A stretch of 64,000 nt of DNA from Sva-07 sp963828415 (lineage in GTDB: Bacteria; Actinomycetota; Acidimicrobiia; Acidimicrobiales; Ilumatobacteraceae). Where the stretch lies: assembly GCA_963828415.1 (NCBI GenBank), contig CAWHEI010000001.1:186001-250000 (forward strand), given 5' to 3'. This document shows positions 24,927 to 33,096 of this stretch, piece by piece. The notes under the pieces were generated by a model. The model saw nothing but the letters and a program-made list of their open reading frames with translations, searched no databases and was not told where the DNA came from. Position 1 is the stretch's first letter; the number at the start of each line of letters is the position of its first letter. The position numbers and the translations under genes were made by a program.

Positions 24927-25021
24927 CAGTACGGCAAGTTAACCATTTGCTGAAGTCCACGTTGACTCGAAGGTTCCGACCGCGAGAGTGCAGCCGGGGA
25001 AACAAGTCAAGAGGGGGCACC
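24927..25021 (+). promoter_or_regulatory. Divergent LysR/cox intergenic control region
   Basis: The 95-bp gap between the LysR gene and coxM holds a relatively AT-rich patch (GTTAACCATTTGCTGAAG near 24937-24955) and a TTGACT hexamer at 24964-24969 that could serve as a -35 box for coxM. A strong ribosome site, GAGGGGG, precedes the coxM ATG by a few bases. I cannot pick a single T-N11-A operator with confidence. Confidence 0.4.
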
Positions 25022-25891
25022 ATGCAGGTACCAGCACCGTTCGAGTACGAGCGGGCAACGAGTGTCGACCACGCGATCTCGCTGATGGAACGTCTGGGGA
25101 GTGAGGCACGAATTGTCGCAGGAGGCCACAGTCTGCTGCCGATGATGAAACTCCGCCTGGCCAACCCGGAGTACCTCATCGACATCAACGACCTCAGCGC
25201 CGAACTGTCGTACATCCGCATCAGCGACAACGAGGTGCGCATCGGTGCGCTCACACGTCATCGTGAGTTGCTCGAGAGCGACGAACTCGCGCGGGTGCTC
25301 CCGATCTTCCGCGACGCCGAGAAGGTCATCGCCGACCCCGTGGTCCGCAACCGCGGCACGCTCGGCGGCTCGCTCTGCCAGGCCGACCCGTCAGAAGATC
25401 TCTCGGCCGTCTGCGATGCGGTCGAGGCACAGTGCGTCATCCGCAGCAGCTCCGGCGAGCGCGTCGTCTCGATGCACGACTTTCACCGCGGCCCCTACGA
25501 GACCGCGGTCGGCGACGGTGAGATGCTCACCGAGGTCCGGATCCCCATCAGGTCGAACTCGTCGAGCGCATACCACAAGGTCGAGCGTCGAGCGGGCGAC
25601 TGGGCCGTGGCGTCGGCCGGCGCCGCGGTGACGATGAACGGTGACGTGATCGCCGACGGCCGCGTCGGTCTGTGCGCCGTCGGCCCCAATCTCACGAACA
25701 TCGAGCCGATCTCCGCAGCGCTGCGCGGTCAACCACCGTCGGAGGAGTTGTATGCGCTCGTCGGACAGATCGCTGCCGACAACTGTTCGCCCGCCGAGGA
25801 CACGCGGGGAACCGTCGCCTACAAGACCCACCTCGCGAAGGAACTCACGATCCGTTCGCTCCGCAAAGCCGTCGAACGCGCCACCGCCTGA
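25022..25891 (+). CDS. coxM: Aerobic CO dehydrogenase, medium (FAD) subunit
   Basis: The 289-residue flavoprotein starts at ATG 25022 behind a GAGGGGG ribosome site. The FAD-binding motifs AGGHS (residues 33-37) and TLGGS (112-116) of the CoxM/CutM family are present. This subunit accepts electrons from the [2Fe-2S] clusters of CoxS and passes them towards the respiratory chain. It is first in a tightly spaced cox operon (22 nt to coxS) reading M-S-L-F-(mocA-like)-D-G-E, the canonical order. Motifs and context leave little doubt. Confidence 0.93.
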   Translation: MQVPAPFEYERATSVDHAISLMERLGSEARIVAGGHSLLPMMKLRLANPEYLIDINDLSAELSYIRISDNEVRIGALTRHRELLESDELARVLPIFRDAEKVIADPVVRNRGTLGGSLCQADPSEDLSAVCDAVEAQCVIRSSSGERVVSMHDFHRGPYETAVGDGEMLTEVRIPIRSNSSSAYHKVERRAGDWAVASAGAAVTMNGDVIADGRVGLCAVGPNLTNIEPISAALRGQPPSEELYALVGQIAADNCSPAEDTRGTVAYKTHLAKELTIRSLRKAVERATA

Positions 25892-25913
25892 GCAGGCACG
25901 AAGGGACCCAGAC

Positions 25914-26414
25914 ATGGACGTCACGATGAACATCAACGGCGAAGAAGTCACGAGTGACATCGAGCCGCGCGTACTGCTCGTGCACTACCTGCGCGATCAC
26001 CTCGACATGACCGGCACCCACTGGGGTTGCGACACCAGCAACTGCGGTACGTGCGTGGTGTGGGTCGACGGCGAGCCGGTGAAGAGTTGCACCACGCTCG
26101 CCGCCATGGCCGGCGGACACGATGTGCGCACGGTCGAAGGCCTCGAGGTCGATGGTGAACTCGACCCCGTTCAGGAGGGCTTCATCCAGTGCCACGGCCT
26201 GCAGTGCGGATTCTGCACGCCCGGGATGATGATGACCGCCCGTGCGCTCATCGACCGCAACCCGGACCCTACCGACGCCGAGATACGCGAGGCCATCAGC
26301 GGCCAGATCTGCCGCTGCACCGGCTATGCCACGATCGTCCGCTCGATCCAATGGGCGGCCGCCAAAGAACGCGAACAGGCCGTCACCCTCAGCCCCACCG
26401 GGAGTGCATCATGA
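25914..26414 (+). CDS. coxS: Aerobic CO dehydrogenase, small ([2Fe-2S]) subunit
   Basis: The 166-residue protein binds two [2Fe-2S] clusters. The plant-ferredoxin-type cluster is held by Cys39, Cys44, Cys47 and Cys59, and the second by Cys98, Cys101, Cys133 and Cys135 (the QCGFCTPGM and ICRCTGY motifs). It carries electrons from the molybdenum site of CoxL to the FAD of CoxM. The start at 25914 gives MDVTMNINGEEV; the upstream extension of the frame overlaps coxM. The stop overlaps the coxL start in ATGA. Confidence 0.95.
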   Translation: MDVTMNINGEEVTSDIEPRVLLVHYLRDHLDMTGTHWGCDTSNCGTCVVWVDGEPVKSCTTLAAMAGGHDVRTVEGLEVDGELDPVQEGFIQCHGLQCGFCTPGMMMTARALIDRNPDPTDAEIREAISGQICRCTGYATIVRSIQWAAAKEREQAVTLSPTGSAS

Positions 26415-28819
26415 CCATCACCGACGACGTCGAGACCAACGCGGTTCCGACACCCGACAACAATCTCAACGACCACAAGCCCGTGGGCTTCGGTCGCATG
26501 CTCCGCAAGGAGGACCCACGCTTCGTGCGCGGCATGGGTCAGTACTGCGACGACGTGCAACTCCCCGGCATGCTGCACCTCGCCATCCTGCGATCGCCCT
26601 TGGCGCACGCGCGCATCGTCAGCATCGACAAGGCCGCCGCCGAAGCCCACCCGAAGGTCGTGGCGGTCATCACCGGCGCCGACCTGGCCGAGAAGAACCT
26701 TGCGTGGATGCCCACGTTGTCGAACGACGTCCAGGCGGTGCTCGCCACCGACAAGGTGCGCTTCCAGCATCAGGAGGTCGCGTTCGTCGTCGCCGAGGAC
26801 CGCTATTCGGCGCGCGACGCCCTCGAGCTCATCGACGTCGAGTACGAGGACCTCGACGTCGTCGTCGACGTGCGCAAGGCCCTCGAGCCCGACGCACCGA
26901 TCATCCGCGACGACCTCGAGGGAAAGACGAACAATCACTGCTTCGACTGGGAGACCGGCGACAAGGACGCGACCGAGGCGGTATTCGCCGACGCCGAGGT
27001 CGTCGTCAGCGAGGACATCGTGTACCCGCGGGTACACCCGGCCCCGATGGAGACCTGCGGATGCGTCGCCGACTACGAGCGAGTGTCCGGCAAGCTCACA
27101 CTGTGGAGCACCACGCAGGCGCCGCACGCCCACCGAACGGTGTACGCGCTCGTGTCAGGGTTGCCCGAGCACAAGATCCGCATCATCGCTCCCGACATCG
27201 GAGGCGGCTTCGGCAACAAGGTGCCGATCTACCCCGGCTACGTCTGCGCGATCGTCGCGTCGCTCGTCATCGGCAAGCCGGTCAAGTGGATGGAGGACCG
27301 CACCGAGAACCTCGTGAGCACCGGCTTCGCCCGTGACTACATCATGCGCGGCGAGATCGCCGCGTCGAAGGACGGCAAGATCCGCGCCATCCGCACCCAT
27401 GTGCTCGCCGATCACGGCGCGTTCAACGGCGTTGCCGCCCCGACGAAGTACCCGGCCGGTTTCTTCGGCGTGTTCACCGGCAGCTACGACATCGAAGCCG
27501 CATACGCCCACATGACTGCGGTGTACACGAACAAGGCGCCCGGCGGCGTCGCGTACGCGTGCTCGTTCCGGATCACCGAGGCCGTGTACCTCGTCGAGCG
27601 GATGGTCGACGTGCTCGCACACGAGCTCGACATGGACCCCGCCGAGTTGCGTCTGAAGAACTTCATCCAACCCGAGCAGTTCCCGTACGAGACGAAGACC
27701 GGGTGGGTCTACGACTCGGGCAACTATGAACCCGCGATGCGCAAGGCGATGGCCATGGCCGGCTACGACGAACTCCGCAAGGAGCAGGCCGACAAGCGCG
27801 AGCGCGGCGAACTGATGGGTATCGGCATCTCGTTCTTCACCGAGGCTGTCGGCGCCGGACCCCGCAAGGACATGGACATCCTCGGGCTCGGCATGGCCGA
27901 CGGTTGCGAACTCCGCATCCACCCGACCGGCAAAGCCGTCGTCCGGCTGTCGGTCAAGACCCAGGGGCAGGGTCACGAGACGACGTTCGCGCAGATCATC
28001 GCCGAGGAGATCGGGATCCCGCCAGAGGACATCGACGTCGTTCACGGCGACACCGACAACACCCCGTTCGGACTCGGCACCTATGGGTCGCGTTCCACGC
28101 CGGTGTCGGGTGCTGCTGCGGCGCTCGTCGCCAGGAAGGTGCGCGACAAGGCACAGATCATCGCCTCGGGCATGCTCGAAGTATCGGTCGCCGACATCGA
28201 ATACGAAGCGGGCACCTTCCGCGTGAAGGGAGACCCCGAGAAGTCGGTCACGATCCAAGACGTCGCCATGCGGGCCCACGGCGCGGGCGACCTGCCCGAG
28301 GGGATCGAAGGAGGCCTCGAGGCACAGATCTGCTACAACCCGGAAAACCTCACGTACCCCTTCGGTGCCTACATCTGCGTGGTCGACGTCGACCCCGGCA
28401 CCGCCGAGGTGAAGGTTCGGCGATTCATTGCCGTCGATGACTGCGGCACGCAGATCAATCCGATGATCATCGAGGGCCAGGTGCACGGAGGCCTCGCCGA
28501 CGGCGTCGGCATGGCCCTCATGGAGATGATCTCGTTCGACGAGTACGGCAACTGTCTCGCCGGATCGCTCATGGACTACCTGATCCCGACAGCGATGGAG
28601 GTGCCGGACTGGGAGACCGGCCACACCGTGACCCCGTCGCCCCATCATCCGATTGGCGCCAAGGGCATCGGGGAGTCGGCCACCGTCGGCTCGCCCCCGG
28701 CCGTCGTCAACGCCGTCATCGACGCACTCAAGCCCTACGGGATCCGGCATGCCGACATGCCCTTGACCCCGAGCAGGGTGTGGGAGACGATGCAGGGCAA
28801 CCACACGCCGCCGATCTGA
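26411..28819 (+). CDS. coxL: Aerobic CO dehydrogenase, large (Mo-Cu) catalytic subunit, form I
   Basis: The 802-residue protein starts in the ATGA overlap with coxS. It carries AYACSFR with Cys384, the form I signature AYxCSFR in which the Cys ligates the copper of the [CuSMoO2] centre. Form II homologues have AYRGAGR instead. The catalytic Glu755 in GIGESATVGSP and the molybdopterin-binding DIGGGFGNK block are present. The enzyme oxidises CO with water to CO2, two protons and two electrons at the cytoplasmic membrane face. Length and motif order match the Oligotropha carboxidovorans enzyme (Cys388 and Glu763 there). True CO oxidation is therefore likely. Confidence 0.95.
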   Translation: MTITDDVETNAVPTPDNNLNDHKPVGFGRMLRKEDPRFVRGMGQYCDDVQLPGMLHLAILRSPLAHARIVSIDKAAAEAHPKVVAVITGADLAEKNLAWMPTLSNDVQAVLATDKVRFQHQEVAFVVAEDRYSARDALELIDVEYEDLDVVVDVRKALEPDAPIIRDDLEGKTNNHCFDWETGDKDATEAVFADAEVVVSEDIVYPRVHPAPMETCGCVADYERVSGKLTLWSTTQAPHAHRTVYALVSGLPEHKIRIIAPDIGGGFGNKVPIYPGYVCAIVASLVIGKPVKWMEDRTENLVSTGFARDYIMRGEIAASKDGKIRAIRTHVLADHGAFNGVAAPTKYPAGFFGVFTGSYDIEAAYAHMTAVYTNKAPGGVAYACSFRITEAVYLVERMVDVLAHELDMDPAELRLKNFIQPEQFPYETKTGWVYDSGNYEPAMRKAMAMAGYDELRKEQADKRERGELMGIGISFFTEAVGAGPRKDMDILGLGMADGCELRIHPTGKAVVRLSVKTQGQGHETTFAQIIAEEIGIPPEDIDVVHGDTDNTPFGLGTYGSRSTPVSGAAAALVARKVRDKAQIIASGMLEVSVADIEYEAGTFRVKGDPEKSVTIQDVAMRAHGAGDLPEGIEGGLEAQICYNPENLTYPFGAYICVVDVDPGTAEVKVRRFIAVDDCGTQINPMIIEGQVHGGLADGVGMALMEMISFDEYGNCLAGSLMDYLIPTAMEVPDWETGHTVTPSPHHPIGAKGIGESATVGSPPAVVNAVIDALKPYGIRHADMPLTPSRVWETMQGNHTPPI

Positions 28820-29715
28820 TGCTCTCCATGGCACAGCAGATCTCAGCGCGCGTCGGAGAATTGATCGCTCAGCGGCGGCGGTTCGTGCAGGCCACCGTGG
28901 TGCGAGCTCAGTGCCCCACCTCGGCACGACCGGGAGATGCCGCGATCGTGCTGCCCGACGGCACCATCGAAGGATTCGTCGGCGGCCAGTGCGCCGAGGA
29001 ATCGGTCCGCGTCGCCGCCCTCGACGCCCTGGAACACGGCGACTCGGTGTTGCTGCGCATCCTGCCCGACGGCAGCGAGACGTTTCCCGACACGCCGGGG
29101 GCCGTCACCGTGGTGAACCCGTGCCTGTCGGGAGGCGCCATCGAGGTGTTCCTCGAACCCAAACTGCCCGCGGCCCGGATCGCCGTGGTCGGCACCACGC
29201 CAATCGCCGATGCCCTGGTGCAGTTCGGTGCGCCGCTGGGGTTCTCCATCGACCACGACGCCGCGAACCTCCAGGGGGCGACGGCGGTGATCGTCGCGAG
29301 CCATGGCCGCGGTGAGGAGCTGGCGATCCGTGCGGCGCTCGACGCAGGCGTCGGGTTCATCGGGCTCGTGGCGAGTCGGACCCGTGGAGAGGCCGTCCTC
29401 GAGTCGCTCGACCTGAATCCGGAGGAGCGCCAGGCCGTGCACAGCCCGGTCGGGGTGGACATCGGTGCTCGAACCGCTGAGGAGATCGCCGTGTCGATCC
29501 TCGCGGAGGTCGTCCGGGCGATCCGGATCGACGGTCTCGAGGCACCCAAGCCCGATGGCGAGCTGCAGCGACCCGACACCGCGATCGACCCGGTGTGTGG
29601 AATGACGGTCACCATCGGCGACGACACCGCTCACCTCCACCACGACGGCACCGACCACTGGTTCTGCAATCCCGGCTGCAGAACCCGGTACGCCGAGGAG
29701 CTCGGCGTCGGCTAG
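28819..29715 (+). CDS. coxF: CoxF-type XdhC/CoxI maturation protein with C-terminal YHS domain
   Basis: The 298-residue product starts in a TGATG overlap with coxL. It has an N-terminal XdhC/CoxI domain (about residues 10-75, with GFVGGQCAEESV) and a Rossmann-like XdhC C-domain (about 110-215, RIAVVGTTPIADAL and AVIVASHGRGEELAIRAAL). It ends in a YHS domain (about 253-295, DPVCGMTV and WFCNPGCRTRYAEEL). XdhC proteins carry molybdenum cofactor and help sulfurate it before insertion into the apoenzyme. The YHS module with its Cys residues is of the metal-binding kind and could contribute to copper or sulfur delivery to the CoxL site; that part is inference. Confidence 0.88.
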   Translation: MLSMAQQISARVGELIAQRRRFVQATVVRAQCPTSARPGDAAIVLPDGTIEGFVGGQCAEESVRVAALDALEHGDSVLLRILPDGSETFPDTPGAVTVVNPCLSGGAIEVFLEPKLPAARIAVVGTTPIADALVQFGAPLGFSIDHDAANLQGATAVIVASHGRGEELAIRAALDAGVGFIGLVASRTRGEAVLESLDLNPEERQAVHSPVGVDIGARTAEEIAVSILAEVVRAIRIDGLEAPKPDGELQRPDTAIDPVCGMTVTIGDDTAHLHHDGTDHWFCNPGCRTRYAEELGVG

Positions 29716-30305
29716 TGCGACGCTTCACGACCGGGCTCGTGCTCGCGGCCGGAGGTTCGAACCGGCTGGGCCAGCCGAAGCAACTGCTCGACTACCACGG
29801 TCGCACCCTGCTCGACGCCACCCTCGCTGCCGCCCGCGGATGCGCGTTCGATCAACTGATCGTCGCCCTTGGCGGCGCCGGTGACGACGTGCGGTCCACG
29901 GTCGATCTGTCGGGGTGCGACGTCGTCGACAACGTGCACTACACGACGGGCTGCTCGTCCTCGATCGTGGCTGCCCTCGCCGCCATCGACGCTCGCACCG
30001 AAGCACTCGTACTGCTGCTCGGTGATCAACCCGGCGTCGATCCGAGCTCGGTCGACGAGCTGCGAGCCACGGCGGAATCGATGGACGCGCCGCTCGCCGT
30101 GTGCCGATACGACGACGGTCGCGGCCACCCCTTCTGGTTCGCGCGGCGCGTGTTCGCCGATCTCGCCGACCTCCACGGCGACAAGGCGGTGTGGAAGCTC
30201 CTCGAATCCGGCCGCTACGCCGTCGCCGAGGCGGTCATCGACGGCCCGGTCCCGATCGACGTCGACACGTGGGCCGACTACGAGCGTCTGCTGGAGTCGT
30301 CGTGA
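29715..30305 (+). CDS. MocA/MobA-like molybdenum cofactor nucleotidyltransferase of the cox operon
   Basis: The 196-residue product starts at GTG 29715, overlapping the coxF stop by one base. It has the nucleotidyltransferase signature GLVLAAGGSNRLGQPKQLL, plus LVLLLGDQPGVDPSSVDEL and the GHPFWFARRVFADLADLHGD block of MocA-type enzymes. These attach CMP (or GMP) to molybdopterin. CO dehydrogenase uses molybdopterin cytosine dinucleotide, which fits a CMP-transferring MocA role here, inferred from context. coxD follows in a TGATG overlap. Confidence 0.85.
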   Translation: MRRFTTGLVLAAGGSNRLGQPKQLLDYHGRTLLDATLAAARGCAFDQLIVALGGAGDDVRSTVDLSGCDVVDNVHYTTGCSSSIVAALAAIDARTEALVLLLGDQPGVDPSSVDELRATAESMDAPLAVCRYDDGRGHPFWFARRVFADLADLHGDKAVWKLLESGRYAVAEAVIDGPVPIDVDTWADYERLLESS

Positions 30306-31204
30306 TGTCCGACCAGAACCTCGGCGATCTGCGCTCGCGATTGGATGCTGTCGACTACCTCGTCGACGAGGGGCTGTCGATGGCCTTGTTCCTTGCCATG
30401 CGACTCGGCCAGCCGCTTCTGCTCGAGGGCGAACCCGGTGTCGGCAAGACCACGGCGGCCAAGGCCCTCGCGGCAGCACTCCAGACCCGGTTGATCAGGT
30501 TGCAGTGCTACGAAGGGATCACGGCGTCGGAAGCGCTGTACGAGTGGAACTATCCACGCCAGATGCTGTCGATCCGCCTCGCCGAGGTGACGACCGAGAG
30601 CATCTCCAAGACCGATCTGTTCAGCGAGGAGTACCTCCTCGACCGCCCGCTGCTCGCCGCGGTGCGTGACGTCGGCGACCTGCCGCCCGTCTTGTTGATC
30701 GACGAGATCGACCGATCCGACGACGAGTTCGAGGCGCTGCTGCTGGAGTTCCTCGGCGAGTCCTCGGTCACCGTGCCGGAGATCGGCACGTTCGCCGCGG
30801 CGCGCCCGCCCATCGTCATCCTCACCTCGAACCGCAGCCGGGAGCTGCACGACGCCCTGAAGCGTCGCTGCTACTACCACTGGATCGAGTACCCGACCGT
30901 GGACCGCGCCGCGGCCATCGTGCGCCGCCGCGTCCCCGGCGCCTCGACGGCACTCATCGATGCTGCGACAGCCTTCGTCTCCAACGCGCGAGGGCTCGAA
31001 CTCGACAAACCACCCGGACTCGCCGAAGCGATCGACTGGGTGAGCGCGCTGCACGCACTCGGCGTCTCTGAACTCGAACGAGACGTCGCCGGTGCGACCA
31101 TCGGTGCCATCGCCAAGACACCCGACGACGTCGACACCATCCGATCCACACTCGAATCGGTCACCGATGCGACGTCAACGACCCCAACAGGAGAAACACC
31201 ATGA
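30305..31204 (+). CDS. coxD: CoxD, MoxR-type AAA+ ATPase for CO dehydrogenase maturation
   Basis: The 299-residue ATPase has Walker A GEPGVGKT (residues 42-49), Walker B LLIDE (130-134) and the sensor region ILTSNRSRELHDALKRRC. In Oligotropha, CoxD functions in assembling the [CuSMoO2] cluster. It overlaps the preceding gene (TGATG) and the next one (ATGA at 31201). It is closely similar to the MoxR ATPase at 18585-19490, sharing RLIRLQCYEG and ALYEWNY blocks, so the two are paralogues. Confidence 0.9.
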   Translation: MSDQNLGDLRSRLDAVDYLVDEGLSMALFLAMRLGQPLLLEGEPGVGKTTAAKALAAALQTRLIRLQCYEGITASEALYEWNYPRQMLSIRLAEVTTESISKTDLFSEEYLLDRPLLAAVRDVGDLPPVLLIDEIDRSDDEFEALLLEFLGESSVTVPEIGTFAAARPPIVILTSNRSRELHDALKRRCYYHWIEYPTVDRAAAIVRRRVPGASTALIDAATAFVSNARGLELDKPPGLAEAIDWVSALHALGVSELERDVAGATIGAIAKTPDDVDTIRSTLESVTDATSTTPTGETP

Positions 31205-31860
31205 AGCTCGAGAACGAGTTCAGAGTCAGTGTGCCGATCGACCGCGCGTGGGAGGTGCTGACCGACATCCCGCTGATCACCCCCTGTCTGCCCGGGGCGG
31301 CGCTGACCGATCACGACGACACCGAGTACAAGGGGAAGGTCAAGATCAAGGTCGGACCCGTGACGGCCGACTATTCCGGCAGCGCCGTCTTCGTCACGCG
31401 TGATGAAGCGACCCATCACGTCGAGATCTCGGCGTCGGGACGTGACTCACGCGGGTCGGGGAACGCCTCGGCGACGATCACGGCCGACATGACCACCGAC
31501 GGCGACGGTACGAAGGTGTCGATCACCACCGATCTGAAGATCTCGGGCAAGGTCGCCCAGTTCGGCAAGGGGATGATCGCCGAGGTGTCGGGGAAGCTGA
31601 TCGACCAGTTCGTCGACTGCATCGAACAGGAGCTGCTCGGCGAGGCCATCATCGACGAGGTCGCCGCAGAGAGCGCCGCCGGACCTGGCACCGCCGCCGG
31701 AGCCGACACTGCCGCCGCGCCGGCCAGGCCCCGTCCGCATCAGCCCGAGACCCTCGACCTGATGGAGTACGCCGGAAACTCGGTCTACAAACGACTGATC
31801 CCTGTCGTGGCCGTGATCGCCGTCCTGATCGCGCTGAGGCTGATACTCAAGCGACGGTGA
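31201..31860 (+). CDS. coxG: CoxG, SRPBCC-fold membrane anchor for CO dehydrogenase
   Basis: The 219-residue protein has a SRPBCC (START-like) domain (residues about 1-150, FRVSVPIDRAWEVLTDIPLI and GKVAQFGKGMIAEVSGKLI), typical of CoxG. A Pro/Ala-rich linker follows, then a C-terminal hydrophobic helix LIPVVAVIAVLIALRLIL and a basic KRR end. CoxG recruits CO dehydrogenase to the cytoplasmic membrane and can bind quinones, helping deliver electrons to the respiratory chain. The tail helix fits that role. It overlaps coxD and coxE by 4 nt each. Confidence 0.92.
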   Translation: MKLENEFRVSVPIDRAWEVLTDIPLITPCLPGAALTDHDDTEYKGKVKIKVGPVTADYSGSAVFVTRDEATHHVEISASGRDSRGSGNASATITADMTTDGDGTKVSITTDLKISGKVAQFGKGMIAEVSGKLIDQFVDCIEQELLGEAIIDEVAAESAAGPGTAAGADTAAAPARPRPHQPETLDLMEYAGNSVYKRLIPVVAVIAVLIALRLILKRR

Positions 31861-33065
31861 CGAACGCGCTGTTCGCCGGCGTCGACCGGGCGATCTTCGC
31901 TGCAACCTTCGCCGACCGGCTCCGTCGCGCCGGCGTCGACGTGTCGTTCTCGGCGCTCGAACGGTGCACCACGGCGCTCGACGTCGCTGGGCCGATGACG
32001 TTGTCGGACCTCTATTGGGTCTGTCGACTCAGCTTCGTGAGCAACCACGCACAACTCGAACGGTTCGACGCCGTCTTCGGAGCTGTCTTCGACACCGAAG
32101 CCGGAATGCTGCGGTCGGAACGACGGGGTCAGGAGCCCGCACCCTCGCTGCGCGACGACGAACGGCTCGTGTCGCTGCGACGCGAGCTCGCCGACGACCC
32201 GACCGCGTCGGACGGGCTGCCGTGGGCGACGCTCCCGTCGATCAGCTTCGACGACTCCGGCGGCGACGTCGATGACAGCGACGATCTCGCAATCCCCGAG
32301 CTGCGACCGTCGCCAACCGTGTCGGAGATGCAGCGCCCGTTCGATCTGCTCGACGAAGCGGAACTGGAGCGGGTGGGTGCTGCGCTCGAATCGGCGGTGA
32401 CACAGTGGCCACAGCGACGCACACGCCGTCGCCGCAGCACTCGCTCGGGCGGACCGATCGCGATGCGTCGGAGTCTGCGGCGCTCGATGCATACCGGTGG
32501 CGACGTGATGACCTGGCTGCATTCGACGCCACAACGGCACCCGCGCAACATCGTGGTCCTGCTCGACGTGAGTGCGTCGATGGAGCACTATGCACGGGCC
32601 TATCTCCACCTCACGCGACCGCTGGCGATCGAGCACCGCGCCGAGATCTTTGCCTTTGCCACGAGGCTCAGCCGCATCACCCCGGCCGTTCGCCACCGAT
32701 CGCCCTCCGAGGCGATTGCTCAGGTGACCGACACCGTGACCGACCGGTTCTCCGGCACGCGACTCGCGACGAGCCTGCAGATGCTCCTGCACCATCGGAC
32801 GTGGAACACGACGGTCCGCGGCGCCGTCGTCCTGATCTGCTCCGATGGATGGGACTCCGACGATCCGATACAGCTGGAGCGCGGCATGAGGCGACTGTCG
32901 CTGCTCGCCCATCGTGTCGTGTGGGTGAATCCCCGGGCCGCCGCGGCCGGATTCGAGCCGAACACCGGTGGGATGTCCGCAGCGCTGCCGTACTGCGATC
33001 GGTTCCTGGCCGGCAACACCGGCGAGGCGATGATCGACGTCGTCGCGGCGATGACTGCCACCTGA
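31857..33065 (+). CDS. coxE: CoxE, VWA-domain partner of CoxD
   Basis: The 402-residue product starts at GTG 31857, overlapping coxG. The C-terminal VWA domain (about residues 225-402) has a MIDAS motif LLDVSASMEHY (DxSxS). The N-terminal half is helical with an acidic middle (SGGDVDDSDDL) and a basic RRTRRRRSTRSGG patch near residue 185. CoxE works with the ATPase CoxD in copper-cluster assembly. It is the last gene of the cox operon; the next gene faces it with a 31-bp gap in which I see no strong terminator. Confidence 0.9.
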   Translation: MTNALFAGVDRAIFAATFADRLRRAGVDVSFSALERCTTALDVAGPMTLSDLYWVCRLSFVSNHAQLERFDAVFGAVFDTEAGMLRSERRGQEPAPSLRDDERLVSLRRELADDPTASDGLPWATLPSISFDDSGGDVDDSDDLAIPELRPSPTVSEMQRPFDLLDEAELERVGAALESAVTQWPQRRTRRRRSTRSGGPIAMRRSLRRSMHTGGDVMTWLHSTPQRHPRNIVVLLDVSASMEHYARAYLHLTRPLAIEHRAEIFAFATRLSRITPAVRHRSPSEAIAQVTDTVTDRFSGTRLATSLQMLLHHRTWNTTVRGAVVLICSDGWDSDDPIQLERGMRRLSLLAHRVVWVNPRAAAAGFEPNTGGMSAALPYCDRFLAGNTGEAMIDVVAAMTAT

Positions 33066-33096
33066 TCGTCGATCGACCGGCCGATGGAGTGATCGG

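Noticed and set aside
27155..28927. A 590-codon minus-strand frame opposite coxL
   Set aside because: It is the shadow of strongly biased third codon positions in coxL; composition is low complexity and no family fits.
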